A DNA stretch of 64,000 nt from Polytrichum commune. Taxonomy: Eukaryota; Streptophyta; Polytrichopsida; Polytrichales; Polytrichaceae. Under the pieces are notes generated by a model. It did no database searches. It saw nothing but the letters and a program-made list of their open reading frames with translations, and was not told the origin of the DNA. This document shows, in pieces, positions 1 through 12,501 of the stretch (position 1 is its first letter; every line of letters starts with the position of its first letter). The position numbers and the translations under genes are program-made. The DNA lies in the NCBI GenBank assembly GCA_950295325.1, contig OX485805.1, forward strand, positions 3,286,501 to 3,350,500, given 5' to 3'.

Positions 1-135
1 TCTCAGAAACAACAGTTACAGGGTGAGATCCTTGAATTGTGACAAGAAGTTATGAAAAAGCAACATGCATATGTTGTCACCTTGGAGATGGAACTCCAGA
101 CAGAAGTGGAAGAATTAACGACCACTTTCTAGATC
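1..135 (+). pseudogene. Decayed coiled-coil coding fragment at window edge
   Basis: Frame 1 from base 1 reads as a glutamine- and glutamate-rich, coiled-coil-like peptide. It is broken by TGA at 40-42 and closed by TAG at 130-132. The heptad-like spacing of Leu and Met with many Glu and Lys residues suggests an old coding exon, from a host gene or a retroelement gag region. It is cut by the window edge and has no recognisable family signature. It could also be chance. Confidence 0.22.
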
Positions 136-1013
136 AAATTGTAGCATGCAGAATTATATCTGCAAATTGATATCTCAAAGCATGATATGATTGCAGTTTT
201 CTTCCATATGCTTCCCAAACTTGTATCACTCATACAGCTTGGTTGATGATATTTTTGTGGGTACAGATCTTACGGAACTCTTGAGATAGTTAACTACTAA
301 GATGCTTGGTTGCTTTAGAATGGCAGGGAATTTACTTCTCTCTGAACAAACATAGAGTGGAGGTAACAAACTAGATAGCCCAGTTTTGGGTGATCTAAAG
401 GTTTGTACTATCTCTTGCGGAAATGAAAAAAATTGCACTTCTTTTGGCTTCCAGAAGTGAACGCACTAAGTTCTTGCATTCCACATTATGGCTAGGTGTC
501 ACCTTACATTCTCCAATTCATGAGGAGTAAAGCCACCCAGATACTAGCCCAGGCCAATGCATACATACTCAAATGAGGTTGCTTAGGCAATTAGAGAACA
601 CTTCAAACCCCCTGATGAACTGATAGGGGATAAACTGCATGTGATGTTCTCAACAACATTTTGAGAATGTTTGGTTTTTGGATTCGGCTGATAATCGTAA
701 GGGACAACATGTTTTGAATGAATTTGTCCAACTCTAAGATTGTCAATAATATATTGGCAGCACTGGTTCGGCAAAAGTGTTGAATCCCCTCCTTGTTCAC
801 ACATGCCTTGCTTGATGCGTTGGATTCATTATAGAGACACACTTTCATCTTCAAAAAATTTGATGTGGGGAAGAGCTTTTGCCTTATCTGAACCTAAAGT
901 GGACTACTAAATCACAGCATTACTTAGCTATCATAAAGAGTAGTGTTTCTTTGATAGGCTACAGACCAACTAGAGTAGGTTTGTAGGCAAAGATATTGGA
1001 GGGTTGATTTATG
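136..1013. other. Intergenic, no feature recognised
   Basis: Short ORFs here overlap in several frames and have no family motif. I see no RNA gene or clear repeat. Confidence 0.4.
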
Positions 1014-1456
1014 TTTACACTACAAAGGTGGTTGTAATTGTGGTTAACCACCACAATCAACCTCAATAACCGTTTTTTTTTTCATTCACATTTGTCTTGT
1101 GCGAATCCTTGTTGTTGTGTTTGATGATAGGGTTGTTCTACTAAATTGCAATTTATTATTGATCTAGGTATTGGGCTCGAGAGGAAATTAAAATGATTGT
1201 TATTTTTGTTGGCTTTGGATTATAGTGTTAAAGTGGTTGAATTCTCAAATGTTTTCAAAGACCTTGGCCTTCAAGCTCTCTAGCGATGCCACATGAGCAT
1301 GAACAAGCACCCCAAGGATGGTTAACCATGTAGAGTAGGGAGGTTGATGGGGTAAGGGGTGGTCATGGGGATGGTTAGCATTGTTAAGCCGTTTTCATGG
1401 AAATAGAACCTAAGAAAGTAAACCACTATCACAACCACAACCACCCCTAGTGTAAA
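1014..1456. mobile_element. MITE-like element with TTTACACTA terminal inverted repeats
   Basis: The left end reads TTTACACTA, a short spacer, then GGTGGTTGT. The right end, reverse-complemented, reads TTTACACTAGGGGTGGTTGT. The 443-bp interior has no coding frame. The CACTA string inside each end could point to the CACTA superfamily, but I see no convincing 3-bp target duplication, so superfamily is open. Confidence 0.45.
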
Positions 1457-2450
1457 TGACCCTTAGGATTTTGTGAGGAAACTAGAAACCATTGCCAATG
1501 TGTTCCTACACTAGCCGAAATCTAACATTGTCAGTCGTTCATGCTTGGCATTGATGGCATGGCCAAATTCCTTGCTCTTGGACAAAGCCAATGGAAAAGC
1601 TTGTGAAAGGCCAAATGTCATTGTACCCCAACTCCCTTGTAGGTATCATCTTGGTGGATCAAGAGAGAATTTTCTCATAACAAGTGGCCTTGAATCTTGG
1701 GCACACATAACTCGTTTGCACTAGCTAAATAATGTTACGGTATGTGGTCCTTAAAGTGACACTCCCAAGGTTTTTTTTTTTTTGATTTCTTAACATTAAA
1801 GAAAGAAAGAAAATATCTTGGGTTAGTAAATGGATTATAAATTTGCCCATCAAAAAATAATCCAAAAATAGTAATTTTGTGGCCTTTATAAGTTGTCAAA
1901 GTACATTGCATCATTGGGCCTTTTGGTGTCACATGGGAGGGTCCACTATTGTTGGATTGTTAGGTGTAGTCCATCACAAAATCAACCTTATAGGGCATGG
2001 GAACGTTGAATGAGGATATTGTTAACCTTTTGTCAAACACTTTTCATACCTCCTCATTGAGCAAGTAAATCCTAGATTAGCCATTGTGATTGGCCAAAGT
2101 TGGTGCTCTTCTTAAACCGTTCTTACATCCTTAATACACCACCACTATAATTGACAAAGTGATGTTATTTTGTGCTTATTTTTGCATAAATTGATGGCTT
2201 TTGACTTTCACTGTACTTTCACTTACTTTATGCACCGTCATATTCACTTGTTGACACTTTAAGGATGAAATATAGGTGTCGCAATTATGTTAGTGGCACA
2301 ATAAGGACTGCTTACCTTATGCAAAACACTTTAAGTGCGGAGATATATTTAATCTCCACATGAAAATTTGTAGGGTTCCAACCAATGCAATAACAACACG
2401 TGGCCTTTAAAAAAAATCAAATTATATCTATTTCTAATAAGATAGGCAAC
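1457..2450. other. Intergenic, no feature recognised
   Basis: AT-rich sequence with short homopolymer runs and no supported gene. A minus-strand ORF at 1735-1932 has no family signature. Confidence 0.4.
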
Positions 2451-2452
2451 TA

Positions 2453-3022
2453 CAGTCCTACCTCTCTAGTATAATGGATTTGGGAAACGAGAAAATTGAC
2501 GTATTACCAAGGTGTCACATATTCAATAATATGACAAGTTGGACCTCTTTGCTGCAAATTAGATAATTTTCCACATATAAAAATGGATTATCTTATATTG
2601 TCTTCACAAATATGCAAATTGTTCTCATGAAATCTATGTGGGCTTGAAGAAGGAATCAATAATTTGTTGTTGTTGGTGGAAAACTGTTGCGAAAGGGATA
2701 GAAGCTAATGAGTCTCTTGATTAAGTTTTGAGATAGAGAACCTAGTTCCCTTAGTTTCCATGTTCTAACATCATTTTACAATATTTTTTTTTATCCACAG
2801 TTTATATGTGAAAATTACATAAATGTAATATTAATAAAATATTGATACTTGTGTGGGACCCACCATATATGCATTTATTACCTCTATAATATGGCTTTTG
2901 GGGGTCAAAGCGTGTTGTGTTAACAATGTCATAGTCGTATTATAGAGGTAGATTTAACTAGAAAGTTTGGTCTACAAAATTTGTGTCATTAAAACGAGTA
3001 TCGTAGTAAAGAGGTAGGACTG
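2453..3022. mobile_element. pogo/Tigger-like MITE with CAGTCCTACCTCT ends
   Basis: The left end starts CAGTCCTACCTCTCTAG directly after TA. The right end, reverse-complemented, starts CAGTCCTACCTCTTTAC and is followed by TG where TA would be expected. The string ACCTCTATAATA and its reverse complement recur inside both ends, as subterminal repeats do in this group. CAGT starts and TA targets are typical of pogo/Tigger elements. At 570 bp with no transposase frame it is a non-autonomous relic. Confidence 0.5.
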
Positions 3023-3848
3023 TGCGGTGGTAAAGAAGTCTCACGAGGTTCCAGATATTCGATGCAACTTTGAGTTTGAACAAATGCAGCACAAAGATTG
3101 GGATTTGCATCCGGAGCAGCAAGGACAGAGAGTCTGCCTAGGAGTTTGGAGCACAATTTAGGTCACTGTATCGACTGCGGAGGTAGGGAACATCATAGAT
3201 GCACTGCCTAGATAGCTGTTTCACTCAATTCCCGTCTTCACAAAAGTGGTTCCGCTCGAGGTAGATGGAAGTCTCGTTGTTTTTGATTCATGTGGGTCCT
3301 GGCTTCTGAGGGTTCCTTGAATGTAGAATTTTATGTTCACAGAGCTGAAATTGGACTCTTTGAACATCAGGCTCAAATCAGAATTAGGGGGAGGCTTAAC
3401 AATTGTGTTCAATGTTAAGGATTAGGCTTTTGAGGGTTGAGAATTGAGAATTGGAAATTCATGTCATTAATTGAGGGCCTATGCGTTTGGTGATTGTCAA
3501 CTCCTATTGTACAGCTTTTCCATCTCTCTTCCGCTGTTTCCACCACCATCCACACGATTCTAAACGTGAGTGCTTGCAGTTTCGGTGGTCTCAATCTCTC
3601 CCACTTGCAGTACCAAAGGTCTTTGCTACAATTCTCTATCTGTCCCATGCATTGCCCAGTTTCACTTAGCCTTCTACTCACGCTGACTCCTGGGCAGAAA
3701 TTTGCAACCTGGAGTTCAAATATGGCGTGTTGATAAAAGCAGATTGGCTTCTGCAGGAACGGAGATGGGTTTCTGAGCAGAACTCCTCAAACAACATAGA
3801 CGCAGAGCATTTTGGCACCTTTGCACGCTTCAGTTTGCCAAAGCAGCT
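3023..3848. promoter_or_regulatory. Upstream region and probable 5' leader of the MUT7-like gene
   Basis: From about 3480 the sequence becomes richer in pyrimidines and less AT-biased, as expected of a promoter-proximal leader. No TATA box can be named with confidence. Short upstream ORFs starting at 3723 and 3727 precede the chosen ATG and might act as upstream ORFs if transcribed. Confidence 0.35.
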
Positions 3849-6800
3849 ATGGAAGAGGCGGGTGCTTCAGAAACAGGATGTGAGGATCACATCGATGGTA
3901 GCAACAAGGATTCTGATTACTGGCAGCTTGGTCTTCCACGAGAACGCATTCTTTTTGTTGACTCCAGGGATTCGGAAGAATTCAATGTCCTCCTTGTAGC
4001 CCTAGATGGGGCTAAGGTTGTGGCCATGGATGCAGAGTGGAAGCCTGTGCGCAAGGCTGGCAGTGTGCCTAGGGTTTCCATCCTCCAGCTCTCCTGCCGC
4101 ATGGATAACATGTCCATGTCATGGGCCAGCATTGAATCATTTCTTTCCTCCAGGAAATTGAGGGCAGAAGCATCCGAGGAGAGCTTGAAGGCCAAAATTG
4201 ATGGAGTAAATCTTCAAGAGGATGATGTTCACAGATTGAGGATGTTGAAGAAGGTTGAGGCTGCCATGGAGGGCCTGTCTGTGAGCAATGGGCAGGTTAG
4301 GGATGATGATGCAGTGATTGCTGGCAGAACAGTGGGATTAGATTCACAGGACGAAGAGTTTGAAGGTGGTGAGATTCAATTAGAAACAGAGGTGCACTCT
4401 AGCAGGGATTTGGTCGATGAATTGGACGTGGTTCAGGATGAGGTTGGTCTTGATAGTACCACTGAGGAGATTGAGTGCACCGGAGGTGGCGAGGAGATCA
4501 TCTTTGTGTTGGATTTGTTGGCTCTTTCAGCCACGGATTTCTCATCTGCGATGAAGAGAATGTTGTGTTCACCCAGGGTTTTGAAGCTGGGATTTGCGTT
4601 TAAGCAAGACCAGCTGAACCTTGCAGCATCCTTTCCTGGTCCTGAAGCTAATGGCTGTTTTGATAAGGTAAGACGAGTGTTGTCTATATATTCGAGTGTC
4701 TGCTTTTGTGGCTCACAATCAACGACTACCAAAGATGAATAGAGGGTTGAGCTTAGAAGTCTAGAATAGAGGGTAGCTATTGTGATGGTTCTGTCTCTGC
4801 TCCTCATCTTTCAATGCCAATTAAATTTCTCCTTTCTTGCATTGAGTTTTCTAAATTTTTCCCATTGTTGTGGTTGCAGGTGGAGCCGTACTTGGACATA
4901 GCCAACCTATATAAACAAGTACTTCAACTAACTTCAGTGGATGTCAAGCGCCAGGGAAGGAGGTTTGTTGTTGGAGGAAAGTACAGCCTCACAGGAATTT
5001 CCAAAGCAGTTCTTGGGGTGGGCCTCTGTAAGGTATAAAACTCCTGGTTCCTGAAATCTATACTGTGGTCAACACCTTCTTGTAAACGCAACTTCTCCAG
5101 AATAAGAAATTCCTTGAAATGTTGTGTAAATGTTAAGATACATGAGTAGGTAGTCAGTACACAGGTCTCTTCAATCCACGAAATGAAGCAAGGAGAGCTT
5201 ATTGTAGAAAGTCCTTAACATCTGCCCCCCTTGCTCACTTTGAATTCCTTTCTTGTACTTCAATTTTGATAGGTCATACTTTTCTGGTGAACATCACAGT
5301 AAGTGATTTTACCTCTGCATCTGTAATTGGGACAGATTAATATAGCATGTACAGATCTTGCCGTATTTGATATATCTCATCAGCATTGATGCCTTTGTTT
5401 AGGGACAGTGACTTTGTAAAAACTTGGTTAGTGCTATAAGACCTAGATACCCATTATTTTAGTCTGGGTTTCTTTTGGAGCTCTCAATTGTAGGCACTAG
5501 TGTGCAAATTTGATTACATTGCTTCACTCTTTCTTAGTGCTTCGTTTCTTCCCAGTTACACCGCATTGTATGTACAGAGTTTTCTTCATACTCATAAGGA
5601 TGCATACTTTAGTTTTACGCTGCAGGATTCACAGTGTAGTAATTGGGAGCAGCGGCCACTCTCGCCAGAACAGATTGAGTATGCAGCTGCAGATACACAG
5701 TGTCTGCTCGCAATATTTGACACACTACTATCCAAGGTTGACACCACCATGAGCCCCTCTACAGCTTCTGCTGTTGCAGGTCAGAGATTGTTCTCCAGAA
5801 ACATGGATTTCAAAATTTTATGTTGCAACCTAAATACCATTAACTGTTAGTGACATATTCCAGGACCTTATGCTTGATTCTTGGAGATTCTGTTGCATAA
5901 TCATGAATACTATCTTGAAGAGGATGATTGTTTTGGCCTCCACATCAAGAAGAAATCCAACTCAGATTGATCTTCCCTTACACATGTGTTCTGAAGGTGG
6001 AATTATTTTAGGACCACTATCAAGTTCATGCATTGAAGTGCTTTTTCCAGGTGATCAAACATGCTTGTCAATCCACCATCGACAGTCAAGCCTTCACGAG
6101 GCTAGGGAAGGAGGGCTGAAGCTTCTAACAGGCAAGATTAATCTCTTTCAGAACCAAACTGTCTCTACCTCTGTCTGGGACTTTACCAGCCTTCCTTTGC
6201 TTCTATATGTGTCCATTTTGGCCATAAATTTCTGAACGGCATTTTGTCTGATGCTTTGACATTTGTGATCAAAGTGTTGAGTATTTCTGGATCCTTGCAA
6301 TGGGTCATCGTAGATGTCATGGGCCATATACATGTTGCCTTGTCTAGAAAGTCTCAAGACAAAAAATTCTATGCTTCTCCATCTCTATTATTTCTTATTG
6401 TACGAATATTCCAAACAAGTTTGAAATGTTCTGTGAGCTAGGCATGTTTCTAATGTGCTAATATATATACGTAAGTGCTTCCAGGCGGAACTCAAGAGAA
6501 GACATCAATGGGGATAGTAGTCAGCCATAAGATGGGCATTGCAAAGGAAATGGTTGAGGCAGCACTACATCCACCATTTTCGCTGGACTCTGTCCCCTTT
6601 GAGAAACAAGAAATTTTTTCTTTGCAATATGCAAAAGTTGTGAAGAGATATACAGAGAGGTTGCTTGTTGGTGAGGAAAGCCCAAGGAAGACCCGTGTGC
6701 CTAGGCCAAGAGGTCGGCGAGCAAGGGAGGCTTTGAAAAACCCAGATGCTAAAAGAGATTGGAACTGGATTGGACCTGCACCTTGGGATGTGAGGATAGG

Positions 6801-8876
6801 CGGCGATGGGAAACCTAAATTTATGTGTGATGATATGGTAAGAAATACCTCCCTTTTCTCTACAACCATCAAAGCTGTGGACTTTTTTGTGGGTTATAAG
6901 GTTATCCCTTTTTCGTGACAGCATAGATAACAAGAATCAGTGTACCAACACTAGTTAGTACGTTGTGGTTCCTATGTGAGAATGCTATTGTTGCAGATAA
7001 AGATAGACTGCCATAGTTCAGTTGCCACTGTCTGTCATGTTGCTGGCGGTGAGCTATTCTGAGAAATCTAGTGTAAAGTGTCTGTAAATGAAGCTATCTG
7101 CCTTCCTGGAGTAGTACCATGCAAACCTAGTATTAGTAGCTGTGAAAATAATGTTTAAGAACTGGTACAAGTTGAGGAATTCATCAGAGGCACCTTTTGA
7201 ATGTTTTGCTGCATATCAAATTTATCAGATACATCACCTTTACTAGTATTTGGTACTCCCTCTGTTTCAAAATAAAATTGTGGTTTCTATTTCAGTGCGG
7301 GATTAAGAACAGTGACCGGATTTGAACCACAATGCGCTTTTTAACCAAAATTGGGAGCTGCCGAAAAGTTGCCGACGTCTCTGTCATGCCCGGAGGAGGT
7401 CCGTAACGAAACCATGGTTTTATTCTGGCACGGAGTTTATGCAGAAACCATGGTTTTATTGTGAAACAGAGGGAGTAGCTATTTTGAAAATCAGATCTTA
7501 TTAATGTTGTGACATAATGGCTCCTGCAGGTGGAGGGTTTGGCACGGCAGCTCCGTTGTGTTGGAATTGATGCTGCAACTCCAGGAACCAAGAAAAGTGC
7601 TCGAAGGTAATGTTGTGATGGCCTCGTGGCTACATTTAAGTTGATGTTCATGACCAACCTAAAATTCACCTGGCATCCCTCACATCTGTGTTTAGTTATC
7701 AAAAAGCATTATCAATATCTTTGCATAAAGAAGAATGTTAGTTGAGTTTTTTTATTCTGTGATGATTTTGGTGCATTATGAGATACTGAAGCTCATTCTG
7801 CTCCTCGCTTACACAGGCAGCTAGTAGAGCATACAATACAAGAGGGTCGCATTCTCTTGACGAAAGATATTAGATTACTTCGGCAAGGACTAATCCCTGA
7901 TAATATGTCCTATTTTGTCAAGAAGTTGGACAAGTGGGAGCAACTTGAAGAGGTAACACCTGTTCTTTAGAGATTAAGGGGGTAACACAAATTTACTTAT
8001 TAGCAGTTCGTTGTTGAAGATTAGGCTAGTCGTGCTCAAGATAATGCTTCCTTTTAATATTTTCTCCCCTGCTTACGATTTAAATTAAACATTTGATGGT
8101 CTAGTATCTCCGAAGATAGACTGGAGCTGGAATTAGCACTTGGCAGGGACCCCTGTCATAGCTAGTCCGTCTATTAGGTGCCCTTCATAATCTGGTTGAA
8201 TAATTTTAGACTTTTTCCTGGCAGGTGATGAAGGTTTTCGAGATCTCAATATCTGAGTCATCCCTTCTCTCAAGATGTGTCAAATGCAATGGAAGTTTTC
8301 TTCCTAATTCTTTGACATCTAAAGAAGCTATGGCAGCAGCACCTTGGGAGCAAGAAATTCCAGCTTCTATCCTTGAGACGTGCAACGAATTCTGGCAGTG
8401 CTCTATTTGTCATCATGTGTTCTGGCAGGTTTGTATCTCCTTCCACCTTGCTGTGCAATCTACATAATCACAAACAACACATTCTTTCAGAAGATTGTTT
8501 ACCCACAGAGCTTAGAATACTCTGTGGCATGTCAAATACAGCCATGTATCAATCTTATAAGTTCAAGTTGCATAACCGACCTTGACGTGGTCTCAGTTGA
8601 AGCATCTAGTCTTAATATTCCTACCATCAGCCTTTTTCATACTGATTAAAATCGTTTATCAGTTTGTATATAAACTGCAGATTCTAGTAATGCCTTGGAA
8701 TTGCAAGATATAAGTCCAGATCATTTAGAAACATGCACATACAGTGCAGTGAACTCTTTGGTTATATGTTGATTGTGTCTCGTTCTAAACTGCAGTTACA
8801 TTACTTCTTCAAGGAGCGGCTACGCTTGATATTGAAGCAGACAGAGAATCAAGAGGGAGCACTATCTGCACCCTAA
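3849..8876 (+). CDS. MUT7-like 3'-5' exonuclease (DEDDy exonuclease plus MUT7-C domain)
   Basis: The model has nine exons: 3849-4667, 4880-5032, 5626-5779, 6051-6131, 6485-6837, 7530-7606, 7817-7952, 8225-8428 and 8796-8876. Phases agree throughout and give 685 residues. The N-terminal half is an RNase D-type exonuclease: Asp61 and Glu63 in AMDAEWK, Asp254 in KQDQLN, and Tyr343 with Asp347 in YAAAD complete a DEDDy set. An acidic insert (about 150-215) lies between the first two motifs. A basic linker near RPRGRRAR leads to MUT7-C, which has a PIN-like core (CDDM near 517-520, LLTKD) and two CxxC pairs (609/612 and 650/653) likely to bind zinc. Relatives trim or degrade RNA; C. elegans MUT-7 acts in small-RNA silencing. 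The substrate here is unknown. Intron 4 starts with GC (ACAG/GCAAG) rather than GT. Intron 5 carries a Stowaway-like MITE. An upstream start cannot be excluded. Confidence 0.85.
7256..7475. mobile_element. Stowaway-like MITE in intron 5 of the MUT7-like gene
   Basis: The ends are CTCCCTCTGTTTCA and its near-perfect reverse complement, flanked on both sides by TA. The start closely matches the CTCCCTCCGT consensus of plant Stowaway MITEs (Tc1/mariner). The element is 220 bp. Its interior repeats the motif AAACCATGGTTTTAT twice. It lies wholly within the intron and does not touch the splice sites. Confidence 0.8.
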
Positions 8877-10325
8877 CGACACTAGTGCAAATTATCTGCC
8901 TTGTGGATTTGTGTCTTTCTCCATTTAATCAATGTTCCGTTTCTGCCAGTGAAATGTTTTCTCAATCCAGATTTAGAACTGGACTGCTCTTTATCTTTCA
9001 TTCTGAGACTGCACCTCATGGCATGGTTAGGATCGTAGTGTTAGACTGGCCACTGTAGACCGCCAAACAACTGCGAATGGTCATATTGTTCAAATGAAGT
9101 TGTAAAGCAGCTTTTCTTCAAGAAGTGGATTTATTGGATGAAGTGAACACTTTTGCAAATACTAATGTTGATGTGACTTCATTGTTCTTAACAATTAAAA
9201 ACTGCATATGACTGAAGAGTGGTTTGGATTATCTTTGTAAATTGTTGTGCAACCTTTTGTGCCTGATAGGACAGCGAACCTGCAAATTGTAGCTAGTCAA
9301 ACATTTATTACAGTCCAATATTAGCTCTCTGTATTCCTACAATGTATGATCGTTGCTGAAGTTGCACAAGGTCATCAACATTGTAAAGGTCCTATGTATC
9401 TTCTATAGCATAGGGTATGTCCTCCATTTTCCAGATCTAGATGCTTTTTTGGAACTACACTAAATTTTGTATTTAGTGTCAAATGGTATTTTATGACATT
9501 GTGGTAACTTTCCTAAAGTACCTCCTTATGACAATAAGTTTGCAAATAATAGAGTTATTCATAAAGTAAGGTGCATGAAATCATGGGTTTAGTCCCAAAC
9601 CATGAGTTTATAAGAATTAACACAAAGTCACTCAAGTTTTCTTAGCGATTAAATTATTATCCACAAGGAGTGGTGTCGGGCTATTCAAAACCGGTTTCCT
9701 AGCTTGTCCTACTAGGATGGGTGGGCCAAGCTAGCTTAGCAGAGGCTGATATGGGATTTACATGCGCATGCCCTTTTTGAGATCCTAATATTCTCTCAAA
9801 GTATGAGAGGTGGGAAGAGGTCCCAAAATTTGCACCCAACTTTGAAAATAGGCTCTGAAACATGATTAGCTAGCGAGCTCTTAATTGAAAGTTTTTCCAA
9901 AGAAGAATCAAACCCATGTTTTTGTCCCTCTTTGAGAGACTTTACAAATAACTCTAATGTCATCTCAACTATCTTCTAGTCCATCCACTTTTGGTATATT
10001 TTGCATCCTAACATTTGTAATGAAATATTGTCATGAGTAATTAAAATTTGGATGCAAAATCACTCAATAAGTGACAATAATTGCATTATTGTAAATCTAT
10101 AATGCCCAAATTTAATTACAAGGAATGAAAAATAGTGTTAGGTTTACATTTAGTAAACCTAACATCTGAGGTTTGCAAAGGATGGTAATGGGCACATGGA
10201 CACTGATGTTGTCCATGAGCCCACAATGCCACGGTAGGGCCTAGGCGTTAGGTTGTAGGGCTAGATGGGTAGATATTTATATCTATATTTTCTTTCTTTC
10301 TTTCTTATTGTTAGCAATAAACATA
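8877..10325. other. 3' region of the MUT7-like gene and intergenic DNA
   Basis: The first few hundred bases are probably the 3' UTR, but no poly(A) signal can be chosen. The rest is AT-rich with no gene-like frame. A short TTTC run occurs near 10290. Confidence 0.4.
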
Positions 10326-10329
10326 TAGG

Positions 10330-10725
10330 GGGCAAGTTTTCACTAGTGTTGGAATAATATTGTATTTTTTGGTACCATTGGATACATATAATGAGGAGCT
10401 CAATTTTTTTGGTACTAGTAAAATATGGATATTTGATAGTATTTGTGTTTTTGATACCATTCGGATTTGTATATCATGCAAGAATTTTGAACATCCCTAG
10501 TAAAATTGTCATAGTATCAATATCGCTAAGAGTGGTATTGATCTAAATAACAACTAAGATATGCAAAGGTTCTGTCACCTTGACATACCCATCGAATATC
10601 AATATTTGACTGACTTGCTATAATTTTGATATTCATAAGCATGTTTTAGGATACCATTATTGATGTTGATTATCAAGACCTATGCATTCACCTATATGTA
10701 CCTATCCAACATTGGTTTTTACCGC
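10330..10725 (-). repeat. Dispersed repeat, inverted relative to the copy in intron 2 of the IDM-like gene
   Basis: Read on the minus strand, this segment aligns by eye with 14915-15245. Shared blocks include TCAACATCAAT, TATTGATATT and TTCTTGCATG followed by a run of GGTATC and CCAAATGGTATC motifs. Neither copy codes. The ends are not sharp enough to assign a class. Confidence 0.55.
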
Positions 10726-10979
10726 TCCCCTTGGTGGAAAAGCATCAGCAGAAAACTTGTCTGTTGACAACCAAATGCTTTTGTTGCAATATTAACAACC
10801 AAGACCCTATAGTTGACAACCAACATGATTGTTTATGCACTTTCTTGCCACGAGTTGCAACATATGATTGTAATGGACAAGTTTTCTTCTAGTGAGGTGT
10901 GGTGAAACGAAAACCCCAAAACTCAAAGAGCCAAGAGGGGGCCAAATCTCAAGGAACGGTACATTTCCAACAAGACTCG

Positions 10980-11161
10980 CTAAGGAGAGAGAGAGAGCCA
11001 AAGGCAGGAGAAAGGAGCAAAGGGCAATGAAGAGATGATGCCCGTTGTGGTGATTGCGCGTGCGTCGTTCAGCGCTCGCATTGCAGCACAATCGCCAGCA
11101 ACGCAGTTCTCCTAGCTACTCGCTCCCCAAGGTTATTTTATTTTCTCTCTCTCTCTATCCG
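10980..11161 (+). promoter_or_regulatory. Probable promoter-proximal leader exon of the IDM-like gene
   Basis: CpG content rises here, followed by a CT-dinucleotide tract (about 11144-11157), a common feature of plant leaders. It ends in a strong donor, CCG/GTAAGTATG, at 11162. The first ATG after the matching acceptor at 13645-13646 is the chosen start of the downstream gene. The transcription start itself is not visible. Confidence 0.4.
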
Positions 11162-11444
11162 GTAAGTATGTACGCATACAAACAAACCACGCGCCCTACC
11201 TTCTCCACACTTAAATCTCCTGCTTCTCATTTGCTCCCGGTTACGCATGGTTTTGGGGACGACTTTTGATTTTTCCTTCAAGGCTTGTGGATTCCAGGAA
11301 CCATGATTAATATGGGCCATGTGTATGTGTGTTGCGGTTGCGCGCGGTTTAGAGCTTGGTTTTGCATGGGGTAAAGGGTGAAGCGTGTGCGTGGAGCAGA
11401 TTTGGAACGTTTATTTTGGATGTGTTGAGTTTGGTTGTGATGCT

Positions 11445-11745
11445 GAGAGTTTGAGGAATTTCGGTGCATGTGTTGGGTTTTTTGTAAGCGCTTGTATGCG
11501 GTTTAGAGTGCAATTGTTTGTTTGTTTGTGGTCAGTGTGCTGGCAGAGAGTGCTTTTGGAGGAGTTTTTGGTTTTTGGGGTTAGGTTGCGTCTATGAGAG
11601 TTTGAGGAATTTCTGTGTATGTGTCGGGAGTTTTGTAGCGGTTGTATGCAGTTTAGAGCGCAATTCTTTGTTTGTTCGTGGTGGGTGTGCTGGGAGAGAG
11701 TGCTTTTGGAGGAGTTTTTGGTTTTGGGGGGTTTGGTTGCGCATT
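11445..11745. repeat. Tandem duplication, period about 151 bp
   Basis: GAGAGTTTGAGGAATTTC begins at 11445 and again at 11596. Most of the intervening unit repeats with it, including AGAGAGTGCTTTTGGAGGAG. A partial unit flanks the array. The unit is strongly T+G-rich on this strand. It lies in the predicted leader intron. Confidence 0.75.
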
Positions 11746-12459
11746 TGAGTGTTAGGAGATTATGTGGCGTTTGTGGGTGCTTTGATGGGGAGTTATTGAT
11801 GGAAATTTCCAGGAATTGTACTGAATTCTGGGGTTTGGTGCTGGTTCTGAGGTTGTGAGGAAAGTTGTGGGGCAGGTGGTAGAATGGGCGAGTGAAAGAA
11901 AATAGGGTTTGGTATTGGTTGTGTGCTGGGGTGGGGTGGGGGTTAGAGGGTGAAGGTAGAGGTGGATTAGTGTTCCTTCTGGAAATGTGTAACTCTGGGC
12001 TTAGCTGCTGCCACTCCACTTCACTAGTTCGGCCCACTCTCAACAGGGGCATGACGAAGGGGGATTTTTTGCTCGGGTTGCTCTGGCAGATGCAATTTCG
12101 CCCTAGTCACCTGCTGTGCCACACAGTCCCCAGTGTTGTTTTAATAATTGCAGCCTGTACTGCGTGTCTGGGGCTATTGAGAGAACTACTGGTAATCATG
12201 GGGACTGATGAGATTAGTGACCGCATGCTGAGACCATCGAGCTCAGCAAGCTTCGTGAGTTTCACTCAACAAGTTATGACTTTTAGGGTGCGATTATCGA
12301 TGAGTCGGGTTCTTCCTAAGGAAATCGACCATGTTGAGCTGATGTTCTGACATCAATATGGATTAATATTAACAATGTGGTCAGGCTGTACGGTTCTCAA
12401 ATTGATAGCAGGGAGATGATGTTACTACCTTCGATCATTTTTGGAAAGAGAGAGGTCAA

Positions 12460-12491
12460 GGGGGAGGGGGAGGGGGAGGGGGAGGGGGAGG
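12460..12491 (+). repeat. GGGGGA hexanucleotide repeat
   Basis: Five consecutive GGGGGA-type units lie in the predicted leader intron. On the coding strand this could form a G-quadruplex in DNA or in the pre-mRNA. Confidence 0.85.
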
Positions 12492-12501
12492 AATAAACGA
12501 T

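Noticed and set aside
3727-3999. Upstream ATG at 3727 as the gene start
   Set aside because: It is in a different frame from the exonuclease domain and ends inside exon 1. At most it is an upstream ORF.
6997-7050. Possible extra exon in intron 5 of the MUT7-like gene (IKIDCHSSVATVCHVAGG)
   Set aside because: It has an acceptor and a donor, but its length breaks phase with the next exon, and the family protein runs directly from CDDM to VEGLARQL.
11411-12052. 213-codon minus-strand ORF
   Set aside because: It lies over the 151-bp tandem duplication and is low-complexity (Asn, Pro, Ser, Thr-rich). It reflects T+G-rich repeats, not a gene.
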